A stretch of DNA of 7,950 bases from an uncultured Lachnospiraceae bacterium (GCA_958422845.1 CATZPU010000043.1:1-7950); one strand, 5' to 3'. Positions 1 to 6,867 are shown, numbered from the stretch's first letter. The notes: generated by a model from the letters alone, not told the origin. A program made the numbers and translations.

Positions 1-1
1 A

Positions 2-1198
2 AAAGGAAAAACAGTCATTCTCGGTGTGACGGGAAGCATTGCCGCGTACAAGGCGGCGAATCTGGCGAGCCTTCTGAAAAAGCAGCATGCGGACGTACAT
101 GTGATCATGACGGAAAATGCGAAGCAGTTCATTACTCCGGTGACGTTTGAATCACTGACCGGAAACAAATGCCTGACGGATACGTTTGACCGCAATTTTC
201 AGTTTCAGGTAGAGCATGTGGAGCTTGCAAAGCGGGCGGACCTCGTGCTTGTCGCTCCGGCTACGGCGAATGTCATGGCGAAGCTGGCGCACGGTATCGC
301 AGACGATATGCTGACAACGACAGTGCTTGCCTGTCAGTGCCCGAAGCTGATCGCTCCGGCAATGAACACACGCATGTACGAAAATCCTGTGACACAGGAT
401 AATCAGGAGATACTGAAAAAATACGGATGGCAGGTCATAGAGCCTGCAAGCGGCTACTTAGCATGCGGCGACACCGGAAAAGGAAAGTTTCCGCAGGAGG
501 GGATTATAGTAGAGCACGTATTGAACGCGATCGCATGTCAGAAGGATATGAAGGGACTGCGCGTTCTCGTGACGGCAGGTCCGACGATGGAAGCGATCGA
601 TCCTGTCCGGTTTATCTCAAATCATTCAACAGGAAAGATGGGATATGCGATCGCGTCCGTGTGCGCAAGAAGAGGCGCAGATGTGACGCTTGTTTCAGGA
701 AAAACGGCGCTTGCGGCTCCGGTCGGGACGAAGCGGATAGACGTAAAAAGTGCGCAGGAAATGTTTGACGCGGTGACGGAACATGCGGCGCAGCAGGACA
801 TCATCATCAAAGCGGCGGCTGTCGCAGATTATCGTCCGGCAGTAGTCTCTGACCAGAAGGTGAAGAAAAAGGATGGAGAGCTTTCCATTGCACTTGCGCG
901 CACGCAGGATATACTTGCGTGGCTTGGAGAACACAGAACCGAAACGCAGGTACTATGCGGCTTTGCCATGGAGACAGAGCATATGGTGGAGCATGCAAGG
1001 GAGAAGCTCCTTAGAAAGAATGTGGATCTGATCGCTGCAAACAATGTAAAGGTAGCGGGAGCAGGATTTGGCACCGATACGAATGTGATCACGCTGATCG
1101 GTCGGGACGGCATACGCGAGCTTGAGCTGATGAGTAAAGAAGAGGCAGCCATGAAGCTTATAGACGAGCTTCTGCTGATCCGCAGCAAAAGATCGTAA
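2..1198 (+). CDS. coaBC: Bifunctional phosphopantothenoylcysteine decarboxylase / phosphopantothenate-cysteine ligase (5' end cut)
   Basis: This cytoplasmic enzyme makes 4'-phosphopantetheine in coenzyme A synthesis: the CoaB half joins cysteine to 4'-phosphopantothenate and the CoaC half decarboxylates the product using FMN. The frame is open from base 2 and reads KGKTVILGVTGSIAAYKAA, so the true start lies just before the window; a GTG at 26 falls inside the conserved glycine motif and is not the start. In visible numbering, the CoaC domain shows the active histidine (H72, in VEHVELAKRADL), PAMN (N122) and ASGYLACGDTGKGK (C155). The CoaB domain starts near residue 180 with LVTAGPT, followed by FISNHSTGKMG (N207), AAAVADYRP and DQKVKKK (K286). 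These sit at a constant offset of three from the E. coli residues as I remember them (H75, N125, C158, N210, K289), so about three codons are missing. The C-terminus is complete. A 127-base gap with no clear terminator separates it from the next gene. Confidence 0.96.
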   Translation, partial: KGKTVILGVTGSIAAYKAANLASLLKKQHADVHVIMTENAKQFITPVTFESLTGNKCLTDTFDRNFQFQVEHVELAKRADLVLVAPATANVMAKLAHGIADDMLTTTVLACQCPKLIAPAMNTRMYENPVTQDNQEILKKYGWQVIEPASGYLACGDTGKGKFPQEGIIVEHVLNAIACQKDMKGLRVLVTAGPTMEAIDPVRFISNHSTGKMGYAIASVCARRGADVTLVSGKTALAAPVGTKRIDVKSAQEMFDAVTEHAAQQDIIIKAAAVADYRPAVVSDQKVKKKDGELSIALARTQDILAWLGEHRTETQVLCGFAMETEHMVEHAREKLLRKNVDLIAANNVKVAGAGFGTDTNVITLIGRDGIRELELMSKEEAAMKLIDELLLIRSKRS

Positions 1199-1325
1199 GA
1201 GCGCAGGCGCAAAAGAGAACAGACGGTCAAACAACAAAAAAGAAAAGGAGCGCAGACGTCCATACATAAAAACGAGAGAAGAAAAGGGGACAGACGCGTA
1301 ATATAAGGAAGAAAGAGGTATCATT

Positions 1326-2612
1326 ATGGGAAAAAACAGAGCATCGGTAGAGGCGGTTTTAGACAAAGTAAGGGCGGCGTTTGCGGACGAGCCGCGTCTT
1401 GCGCAGATATTTGAAACGTGCTATACCAATACACTCGATACGACGGTGAAAAAGATGGAAGATGGGACGACGCATGTGATCACGGGCGATATTCCCGCGA
1501 TGTGGCTGAGGGATTCTACGGCGCAGCTGCGTCCGTACCTGATTCCGGCGGCAGAAGATGAGGAGCTTGCAGAGCTGATCGCAGGACTTGTGCGCCGTCA
1601 GTTCAAATTTATCTGCATTGAGCCTTATGCGAATGCATTTAATGAGAAGCCGGACGGTTCCTGTTGGGAAAAGGATTTTCCGGATCAGGATCCGTGGGTA
1701 TGGGAGCAGAAGTTTGAGATCGATTCTCTGTGCTATCCGCTTCAGCTTGCCTATCTTCTGTGGAAAAACACAGGCTGCACAAGCCAGTTTGATGAGAATT
1801 TCAAAAAAGGAGCGTACAGCATTCTGGAGGTATTCCATACAGAGCAGAATCATGAAGAACGCTCAGCGTACCGTTTTGAGCGCAGACATTCTTTCCATAC
1901 AGATACGCTTTCCAGAGACGGCAAGGGAGCGCTTACGCGTCCTGAGACGGGACTGATCTGGTCCGGTTTTCGTCCAAGCGACGACTCTTGTGTTTACGGC
2001 TATCTGATCCCGTCAAATATGTTTGCATGGGTAGCGCTCGGTTATCTGTCAGAGATCGCGCGCGCGATCTATAAAGATGAGGAGCTTGCTGCAAAAGCAG
2101 AGGAAATGCGTGCGCAGGTACGGGACGGCATCGAAAAATACGCCGTGATAAAGACGGAGGAATTCGGGGATATTTACGCTTATGAGGTAGACGGATACGG
2201 ACAGTGCAACCTGATGGACGACGCGAACGTGCCGAGCTTGCTTTCCATGAGCTATCTCGGATACGAGCCCGCCCGTCCGGAAGTTGCCGAAAACACGAGA
2301 CGTTTTCTCTTAAGCGACGCCAATCCGTATTATTTCCACGGAAAAGCGGCATCAGGGATCGGCAGCCCGCATACGCCGTCCTCTTATATCTGGCACATTG
2401 CGATGGCGATGGAGGGGCTGACAGAATCCGATAAGGAGCGCAAGCTGGAGATCCTGCGCAGCCTTGCAGACTGTGACGGCGGTACGGGCATGATGCATGA
2501 AGGTTTCCACTGCGACGATCCGACGAAGTTTACGAGAGAATGGTTCTCGTGGGCAAATGCAATGTACGCAGAGCTTCTGCTTTCCTGTCTGGGCATCGAA
2601 GTCGCGCGCTGA
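1326..2612 (+). CDS. Glycoside hydrolase family 125 exo-alpha-1,6-mannosidase
   Basis: This 428-residue protein belongs to GH125 (formerly DUF1237), whose characterised members release alpha-1,6-linked mannose from the non-reducing end of N-glycan-type oligosaccharides by an inverting mechanism. It has the family hallmark TGDIPAMWLRDSTAQLRPY near residues 53-71, then SGFRPSDDSCVYGYLIPSNM (213-232) and GTGMMHEGF (386-394). D220 and E392 match the proposed general acid and base of the Clostridium perfringens enzyme (D220 and E393, from memory). Length is normal for the family. There is no signal peptide or membrane segment, so it should act in the cytoplasm on imported mannosides. The ATG has AGAGG at 1314-1318, seven bases away. 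No transporter or other glycosidase is visible beside it. The 127 bases before it are purine-rich with no convincing promoter, so it may be co-transcribed with coaBC. The family call is firm; the exact linkage specificity is inferred. Confidence 0.93.
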   Translation: MGKNRASVEAVLDKVRAAFADEPRLAQIFETCYTNTLDTTVKKMEDGTTHVITGDIPAMWLRDSTAQLRPYLIPAAEDEELAELIAGLVRRQFKFICIEPYANAFNEKPDGSCWEKDFPDQDPWVWEQKFEIDSLCYPLQLAYLLWKNTGCTSQFDENFKKGAYSILEVFHTEQNHEERSAYRFERRHSFHTDTLSRDGKGALTRPETGLIWSGFRPSDDSCVYGYLIPSNMFAWVALGYLSEIARAIYKDEELAAKAEEMRAQVRDGIEKYAVIKTEEFGDIYAYEVDGYGQCNLMDDANVPSLLSMSYLGYEPARPEVAENTRRFLLSDANPYYFHGKAASGIGSPHTPSSYIWHIAMAMEGLTESDKERKLEILRSLADCDGGTGMMHEGFHCDDPTKFTREWFSWANAMYAELLLSCLGIEVAR

Positions 2613-2687
2613 TCTTGGGCGGCAGGGATTTTGTGCATTACGCGAACGATTCTATCTGCCTTTGTTGTGGCAATACATAATTAGAAC

Positions 2688-2716
2688 TAGCAAACATGGC
2701 TATCTTGTGTTATACT
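2688..2716 (+). promoter_or_regulatory. Extended -10 promoter for the rnfC2-metV-metF operon
   Basis: TGT followed by TATACT (2708-2716) is an extended -10 element that differs from TATAAT at one base. The hexamer 17 bases upstream, TAGCAA (2688-2693), matches the -35 consensus poorly, which is tolerable with a TGn extension. Transcription would start near 2723 and leave a leader of about 125 bases before the TTG start. I recognise no riboswitch class in the leader and see no hairpin with a U-tract. It is the best candidate in the gap after the mannosidase gene, but it is predicted by eye only. Confidence 0.5.
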
Positions 2717-2833
2717 ATAGACTGTCTAAGTACGAAATTGAGCGATTTGCCTGCGCTGCGATTTTTTTCTATAAAGTGCAGAGGGCGAAAATGTCGAAAC
2801 AGACAGGCGAACCGCTTAAAAATTAAATCAATG

Positions 2834-2850
2834 AGGAAGGTGAGCAATTG
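2834..2850 (+). promoter_or_regulatory. Ribosome binding site fixing a TTG start
   Basis: The purine-rich stretch GAGGAAGGTGAG ends three bases before TTG at 2848. The frame has a stop at 2824-2826 and no in-frame ATG between that stop and the TTG. The next in-frame ATG is at codon 81, inside a conserved domain. TTG is therefore the only reasonable start, and MetV-like homology begins within a few residues of it. An out-of-frame ATG at 2831 opens only a 14-codon frame. Confidence 0.75.
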
Positions 2851-4809
2851 GAAAACTATACTAAGTATAAGTTGAAAAGCAATGAAGAGCTGGCGGCTTT
2901 ATTAGCCGACAAAGATAACCTGTTCATCGTTGCCTGTAACAAGTGCTTCAAGGAATTTGAGACCGTAGACGAACCGGACTGTGCCGAGTTCGAGAAGTTT
3001 GCCGCAGAGCTTGGCAAGACGGTCACAGGCAGCGTAAGAGCTGATTTCCTGTGCAATACGAACCATACAGGAAAAATACTGCCGGATATGATTCCGGAAG
3101 GCACAGAGAATGTTGTTGTGATCTCCTGCGGTCTGGGTGTTCAGACAGTAGCGGGGATGGCAGGAAAACCTGCATATGCAGCGGCTAATTCCCTGAATTA
3201 TACGGGGCATCACGGTATGGCTCTGACGAAGAAGAGCTGTGATGCGTGTGCGCAGTGCTATCTGAATATCACGGGCGGCATCTGCCCGATCGTTGACTGC
3301 TCCAAGAGCCTTGTCAACGGACAGTGCGGCGGCGCAAAGAACGGCAAATGTGAGGTCGATCCGGACAAGGAGTGTGCATGGGCAAAGATCTATGACAGAC
3401 TTGAGAAACAGGGACGTCTTCAGGAGTTTTTGAACCAGCCGATCCAGATTCGCGATTACTCGAAGGTGAACTTCAAAGTAATCAATGACTATGTAAAATC
3501 TATTCGCGACGAGCGCCTCGACGGCTACTATGGCGGCGTTCATCCATCTGAGCATAAGGAATTCAGCGAGCATATCGACCTCGTGAGATTTCCGGAACCG
3601 AAGACAGTAGTGATTCCGCTCTCCATGCATGCAGGCGCTCCGGCGAACCCGATCGTGGAAGTGGGCGAGGCTGTCTGCGTAGGACAGAAGATTGGTGAAT
3701 CCGCAGGCTTTATCAGCAGCCCTGTCCACGCCAGTGTCAGCGGTAAAGTAGTTGCTATTGAGGATCGTCCTCATCCGACGAGAGGTATGTGTCCGTCTAT
3801 AGTGATCGAATCCGATGGCAAAAATACTCTGCACGAATCTGTAAAACCGCACGGTGACCTTGACAGCCTGACACCGGACGAGATCGTTGAGATCGTTCGC
3901 GAGGCAGGTATCGTAGGTATGGGCGGCGCCGGTTTCCCGACATCTGTTAAGCTGAAACCGCCGAAGCCGATCGATACGATTTTGTTAAACGGCTGCGAGT
4001 GTGAGCCGTACCTGACGGCGGATCACAAGGTGCTTCTGGCATTTGCCGACGATATTATTTTTGGTCTCAAAGCTATGATCAAGACAGTAGGCGCCGAGAA
4101 GGGTATCATCGTTATCGAGGATAACAAGCCGGATGCAGTAGAACTGATGCAGGCGAAGGTAGCTGACATCGACAATATGGAAGTAGTCGTTGCCAGAACG
4201 AAATACCCGCAGGGCGCTGAGAAGATGCTGATCAAGCGCGTGATGCGCAGACAGGTTCCGAGCGGCGGACTTCCGGCAGATGTTGGCGTAGTAGTAGCCA
4301 ATGTCAGTACGACGAAGGCGATCTCCGATGCGATCCAGAAGGGAATGCCGCTGATCGAGCGTGTGACGACAGTGACAGGCGAGCATATCAGAAAGCCGGG
4401 TAACTTTATTGTAAAGATCGGTACGAATGTAGAAGAGCTGATCGAGTACTGCGGCGGTATCGAGGGCGACGATGTAACAGTAAAGGCAGGCGGTCCGATG
4501 ATGGGATTCGTTCTGAACACATTGAATGTGCCGATCATCAAAGGCTCTAACGGTATCATTGCCGTAGACACAGACCATACGACAGAGCAGCCGTGTATCA
4601 AGTGCGGACGCTGTGTAGATGTCTGTCCGATGGAGCTGACTCCGCTGTATTTCTCCAAATATGCGGATGAAGAGAACTGGCTGGCTATGAAAGACAGGAA
4701 TGTCATGGACTGTGTAGAATGCCGTTCCTGCGAATACATCTGTTCTTCCAAGATTCCGTTGGTAGCGAAGATAAAAGCCGGAAAAAATGCGATAAGGGGG
4801 ATGAAATAA
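2848..4809 (+). CDS. rnfC2: RnfC2-type NADH-oxidising subunit of methylene-THF reductase, with N-terminal MetV-like domain
   Basis: This 653-residue, cysteine-rich, soluble protein is a fusion. Residues about 8-200 resemble MetV, encoded next door: CNKC (30-33), C69, SCGLGVQT (93-100) and the cysteine-rich block 131-176. Residues about 240-653 are RnfC-like: a barrel-sandwich region (259-303), a nucleotide/flavin-binding glycine loop GIVGMGGAGFPTSVKL (354-369), NGCECEPYLTADH (381-393), YPQGAEK (453-459), and two ferredoxin-type cluster motifs, C583/C586/C589/C593P and C622/C625/C628/C632. In the Acetobacterium woodii-type enzyme, RnfC2 takes electrons from NADH and passes them to MetV and MetF. 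The position one base before metV supports that role rather than membership of a membrane Rnf complex, and no rnfDGEAB genes are near. I see no membrane segments. The start is TTG with a good Shine-Dalgarno. The family and partner assignment is strong; the electron route is inferred from homologues. Confidence 0.9.
   Translation: MENYTKYKLKSNEELAALLADKDNLFIVACNKCFKEFETVDEPDCAEFEKFAAELGKTVTGSVRADFLCNTNHTGKILPDMIPEGTENVVVISCGLGVQTVAGMAGKPAYAAANSLNYTGHHGMALTKKSCDACAQCYLNITGGICPIVDCSKSLVNGQCGGAKNGKCEVDPDKECAWAKIYDRLEKQGRLQEFLNQPIQIRDYSKVNFKVINDYVKSIRDERLDGYYGGVHPSEHKEFSEHIDLVRFPEPKTVVIPLSMHAGAPANPIVEVGEAVCVGQKIGESAGFISSPVHASVSGKVVAIEDRPHPTRGMCPSIVIESDGKNTLHESVKPHGDLDSLTPDEIVEIVREAGIVGMGGAGFPTSVKLKPPKPIDTILLNGCECEPYLTADHKVLLAFADDIIFGLKAMIKTVGAEKGIIVIEDNKPDAVELMQAKVADIDNMEVVVARTKYPQGAEKMLIKRVMRRQVPSGGLPADVGVVVANVSTTKAISDAIQKGMPLIERVTTVTGEHIRKPGNFIVKIGTNVEELIEYCGGIEGDDVTVKAGGPMMGFVLNTLNVPIIKGSNGIIAVDTDHTTEQPCIKCGRCVDVCPMELTPLYFSKYADEENWLAMKDRNVMDCVECRSCEYICSSKIPLVAKIKAGKNAIRGMK
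3259..3360 (+). repeat. MetV cysteine-block repeat, copy 1 (inside rnfC2)
   Basis: These 34 codons align without gaps to 5207-5308 in metV. By hand count, 86 of 102 bases and 31 of 34 residues are identical. Most of the base differences are synonymous, so this is an old domain duplication kept under protein-level constraint, not a recent copy. The shared core includes YLNITGGICPI, CSKSLVNGQCGG and KNGKCEVD. Confidence 0.9.
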
Positions 4810-4810
4810 T

Positions 4811-5425
4811 ATGTTAATTACCCAGTTGAAATCAAAAGAAGTTATCGCATCTTTGGTAGAGGGCAAGGTTTTTATCGTGAACTGCCAGGGATGTAAAGAA
4901 GTGCGTTTCCCGGAGAAAGAGGCGATCGAGCTTCAGAAGGAAATGATGGCCGAGGGAAAAGTAACCGGTATTATTACGACAGATTACATCTGTAATCCGG
5001 ATAATATGAAGCTGCGTCTTGAAAAGCACGCAGACGCGATCGCAGCAGCAGATATGATCCTCGTGTTCTCCTGCGGTGTCGGCGTTCAGACGATCGCTGA
5101 GTACTTTGAGGATAAGAAAGTCTGCGCAGCATGTGATACATACCCGATGCCGGGATTTCAGGGCGTGACGCCGCTTGAGTACGACTGCGACCAGTGCGGC
5201 GAGTGCTACCTGAATATTACGGGAGGAATCTGCCCGATCACTGCATGTTCCAAGAGCCTTGTGAACGGACAGTGCGGCGGTTCCAAGAACGGCAAATGTG
5301 AAGTAGACAGCGAGATGGAGTGCGGCTGGGAGCGTATTTACAGACGTCTGGCTCAGCTTGGCCGTCTCGATGTGATGAAATGCCCGACACAGGTGCGCAA
5401 TTTCGCAACAGATGAGGAAGTGTAG
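4811..5425 (+). CDS. metV: MetV, methylene-THF reductase accessory subunit
   Basis: This 204-residue protein matches the MetV family (methylene-tetrahydrofolate reductase C-terminal-like), the small subunit that partners MetF in acetogens and related anaerobes. It has 15 cysteines: C25/C28 (NCQGC), C61, C88 (SCGVGVQT), C105/C108 (VCAACD) and the block C126, C129, C132, C141, C146, C155, C163, C171, plus C191. This pattern suggests metal or iron-sulfur binding and a role in electron transfer to the MetF flavin; the exact cofactor cannot be read from sequence. ATG follows the rnfC2 stop after one base. Its ribosome binding site (AAGGGGG, about 4794-4800) lies inside rnfC2, so translation is probably coupled. 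It is paralogous to the N-terminal domain of RnfC2, which lacks the C105/C108 pair. No signal peptide is seen. Confidence 0.92.
   Translation: MLITQLKSKEVIASLVEGKVFIVNCQGCKEVRFPEKEAIELQKEMMAEGKVTGIITTDYICNPDNMKLRLEKHADAIAAADMILVFSCGVGVQTIAEYFEDKKVCAACDTYPMPGFQGVTPLEYDCDQCGECYLNITGGICPITACSKSLVNGQCGGSKNGKCEVDSEMECGWERIYRRLAQLGRLDVMKCPTQVRNFATDEEV
5207..5308 (+). repeat. MetV cysteine-block repeat, copy 2 (inside metV)
   Basis: This is the partner of 3259-3360, on the same strand and 1948 bases downstream. Protein identity is 31 of 34; the replacements are V to T, D to A and A to S. All the cysteines in the block are kept in both copies. Confidence 0.9.
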
Positions 5426-5463
5426 CAACCTGCAAAAATATTAAGAGTAGGAGTGAACATAGA

Positions 5464-6342
5464 ATGAAGATTACAGAAGCATTTGAACGTGGCGAATTTG
5501 TCGTTACAGCGGAAGTAGGACCGCCAAAAGGATTTCATATTGAAGGTATGCTTGAGGAAGCAAAAGAGTATCTGAGCGACATCACAGCAGTGAACGTAAC
5601 AGATAACCAGTCTTCCGTTATGCGCCTCGGCTCTCTGGCTACATGTAAAGCGCTCAAAGATGAGGGGCTTACACCGATCTTCCAGATGACATGCCGCGAC
5701 AGAAACCGTATCGCTCTGGAGTCCGATCTTTTAAGCGCCGCTTATTTCGGAATTGAGAACCTGCTTTGCCTGACAGGCGACCATACAAAGCTCGGAGACC
5801 ATCCGCAGGCAAAACCGGTATTCGATCTGGATTCCGTATCTCTGCTTCACTGCGTAAAGCAGCTTGAGTCAGGCTACGACCTTGGCGGAAACGAGCTCGT
5901 AGGCGAGCCGCCGAAATTCGCAAAGGGCGCAGTTGTATCACCGTGCAGCGACTCTGTTGACGCACAGCTTGCAAAGATGGAGCGCAAGGTAGCAGCAGGC
6001 GCTGAATACTTCCAGACGCAGGCAGTGTATGAGCCGGAGAAATTCATCGAATTCATGGAGAAAGCAAAACAGTTCGGCAAGCCGGTACAGCTTGGTATCG
6101 TTATCCCGAAATCCGTAGGTATGTGCAGATACATGAACGCAAACGTTGCAGGTATCCATATTCCGGAAGAGATGATCGAAGAGCTCAAGGCTGACAAAGA
6201 GAAGACAAAGGCAGGCATCACAGGCGTAGAGATCGCTGCCCGCATCATCAAAGAATGCAAGCCGTACTGTCAGGGCGTTCACATCATGGCAATGGGCTGG
6301 GAGTCCAAAGTACCGGGACTTCTTGCACAGGCAGGATTGTAA
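5464..6342 (+). CDS. metF: 5,10-methylenetetrahydrofolate reductase, catalytic subunit
   Basis: This 292-residue flavin-dependent TIM-barrel enzyme reduces 5,10-methylene-THF to 5-methyl-THF, the methyl donor for methionine synthase or for the corrinoid protein of the Wood-Ljungdahl pathway. Family features are visible. E17 in TAEVGPPKG corresponds to the catalytic glutamate (E28 in E. coli). NVTDNQSS lies at 44-51. QMTCRDRNR (74-82) is the conserved folate/flavin-site signature. LTGDH (103-107) follows the barrel strand. Length is normal for a bacterial MetF. AGGAG at 5449-5453 sits ten bases before the ATG, and the gap from metV is 38 bases, consistent with one operon. The neighbouring RnfC2 and MetV imply NADH as electron source through a heteromeric complex, unlike the stand-alone E. 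coli MetF. Two terminators follow immediately, so it is the last gene of the operon. Confidence 0.95.
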   Translation: MKITEAFERGEFVVTAEVGPPKGFHIEGMLEEAKEYLSDITAVNVTDNQSSVMRLGSLATCKALKDEGLTPIFQMTCRDRNRIALESDLLSAAYFGIENLLCLTGDHTKLGDHPQAKPVFDLDSVSLLHCVKQLESGYDLGGNELVGEPPKFAKGAVVSPCSDSVDAQLAKMERKVAAGAEYFQTQAVYEPEKFIEFMEKAKQFGKPVQLGIVIPKSVGMCRYMNANVAGIHIPEEMIEELKADKEKTKAGITGVEIAARIIKECKPYCQGVHIMAMGWESKVPGLLAQAGL

Positions 6343-6396
6343 TTCGGAGTGTTTTAGGTATCTGAAGCGAACAGCTTCAATAGTTCCGAAGTTTTT
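6343..6396 (+). terminator. Intrinsic terminator 1 after metF
   Basis: Starting right after the metF stop, TTCGGA (6343-6348) pairs with TCCGAA (6385-6390). Inside, TGAAGC (6363-6368) pairs with GCTTCA (6374-6379) around a GAACA loop. Five Ts follow at 6392-6396 after a single G. The structure is two-tiered with an unpaired bulge, so it is weaker than a simple hairpin, but its position and U-tract support termination. Confidence 0.65.
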
Positions 6397-6438
6397 GCGC
6401 AGGCATAAGCGGAATACTTAAAAGCGAAAAAGTAAGAG

Positions 6439-6480
6439 ATATGCGGTTGGAAGCCGGACGGCGGACAGCCGCATATTTTT
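6439..6480 (+). terminator. Intrinsic terminator 2 after metF
   Basis: ATATGCGGTT (6439-6448) pairs with AGCCGCATAT (6467-6476) over ten pairs with one G-U. The loop holds a small GCCG/CGGC hairpin (6453-6462), and a T-run at 6476-6480 follows directly. It is the stronger of the tandem pair and separates the metF operon from the promoter that starts four bases later. Confidence 0.8.
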
Positions 6481-6483
6481 GCG

Positions 6484-6512
6484 TTGAATGTTTTGGATCT
6501 GCCATATATAAT
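6484..6512 (+). promoter_or_regulatory. Sigma-A-type promoter for the small unknown gene
   Basis: TTGAAT (6484-6489) and a perfect TATAAT (6507-6512) are separated by exactly 17 bases. It lies immediately after terminator 2. Transcription would start near 6519 and give a leader of about 120 bases before the ATG at 6640. Confidence 0.7.
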
Positions 6513-6526
6513 TGAAAGGGCAGGAG

Positions 6527-6551
6527 GTCAGAGGAAAAGGATTCCTGTGAC
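6527..6551 (+). other. Imperfect hairpin in the leader of the small unknown gene
   Basis: GTCAGAGGA (6527-6535) faces TCCTGTGAC (6543-6551) with one mismatch and a seven-base loop. No U-tract follows, so it is not a terminator. It lies inside the predicted leader, where it could affect translation or RNA stability, or be an operator at the DNA level. The function is not known, and chance is possible. Confidence 0.35.
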
Positions 6552-6639
6552 ATCCAAATTACAGTAAGAAACAGATGGGAAACTGGAAGCAGAAACAAAA
6601 AGGTCGTCATTAAGTGAGAGAAAGAAGAGGAATGTGACT

Positions 6640-6867
6640 ATGAAATGCTACGAAACAGTCTGGGAAATCTTTAATAAATGCGCGAACAATCAGATGCGGG
6701 ACATTTTTATCGACGAGTTGGAGATCGAGGATATCGACGCATTTTTGCAGGAAAAGTTTAAAGGAAAAGAAGTGACGTTTGAGCGGACGGACATGCCGGA
6801 CGGGACGATCGTGTATGATATTATCGCTTCGGGGATTAAGGAGCGGTATTCCTTTACGGAGATCTAA
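6640..6867 (+). CDS. Small conserved-looking hypothetical protein
   Basis: This 75-residue protein, beginning MKCYETVWEIFNKCANNQMR, is not one I can assign a function. It is acidic and soluble with no signal peptide or membrane segment. The first half looks helical, with cysteines at 3 and 14 and an acidic stretch DELEIEDIDAF. The second half looks beta-rich with GKEVTFERTDMPDGTIVYDI and ends in RYSFTEI. I chose ATG 6640 because GAGG at 6627-6630 lies nine bases upstream; an in-frame GTG at 6634 would be only three bases from it. Codon use (GACGGGACGATC and similar) resembles the upstream genes, not hsdM, so it likely belongs to the native chromosome. It has its own promoter at 6484-6512 and a strong terminator downstream at 6961-7006, so it appears to be a single-gene transcript. 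Confidence 0.75.
   Translation: MKCYETVWEIFNKCANNQMRDIFIDELEIEDIDAFLQEKFKGKEVTFERTDMPDGTIVYDIIASGIKERYSFTEI

Noticed and set aside
26..28. GTG as the start of coaBC
   Set aside because: The frame continues upstream to base 2 with conserved CoaC N-terminal residues (KTVILGV), so the real start is outside the window.
1199..1325. Promoter in the coaBC-mannosidase gap (TAATAT near 1299)
   Set aside because: No matching -35 at a usable distance and the region is a purine-rich low-complexity stretch.
2613..2670. Possible terminator after the mannosidase gene (GGCAG...CTGCC followed by TTTGTT)
   Set aside because: Only five pairs with a loop of about 30 bases and an interrupted T-run; too weak to call.
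2831..2875. Fourteen-codon frame from ATG 2831 overlapping the rnfC2 start, as a leader peptide
   Set aside because: Its ATG lies immediately upstream of the purine-rich Shine-Dalgarno that serves the TTG, it has no ribosome binding site of its own, and its peptide has no runs of regulatory amino acids.
2902..3852. Long reverse-strand open frame of 316 residues opposite rnfC2 (and similar ones at 3985-4866 and 4832-5428)
   Set aside because: They lie opposite strongly conserved genes, their translations match no family I know, and they lack ribosome binding sites; they are shadows of GC-rich codon use.
2848..4809. Membrane Rnf complex subunit RnfC
   Set aside because: No rnfD, G, E, A or B genes adjoin it, and the MetV-like N-terminus plus metV and metF downstream point to a soluble reductase subunit.
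6634..6636. GTG start for the small hypothetical gene
   Set aside because: It is only three bases from the Shine-Dalgarno; ATG at 6640 has proper spacing.
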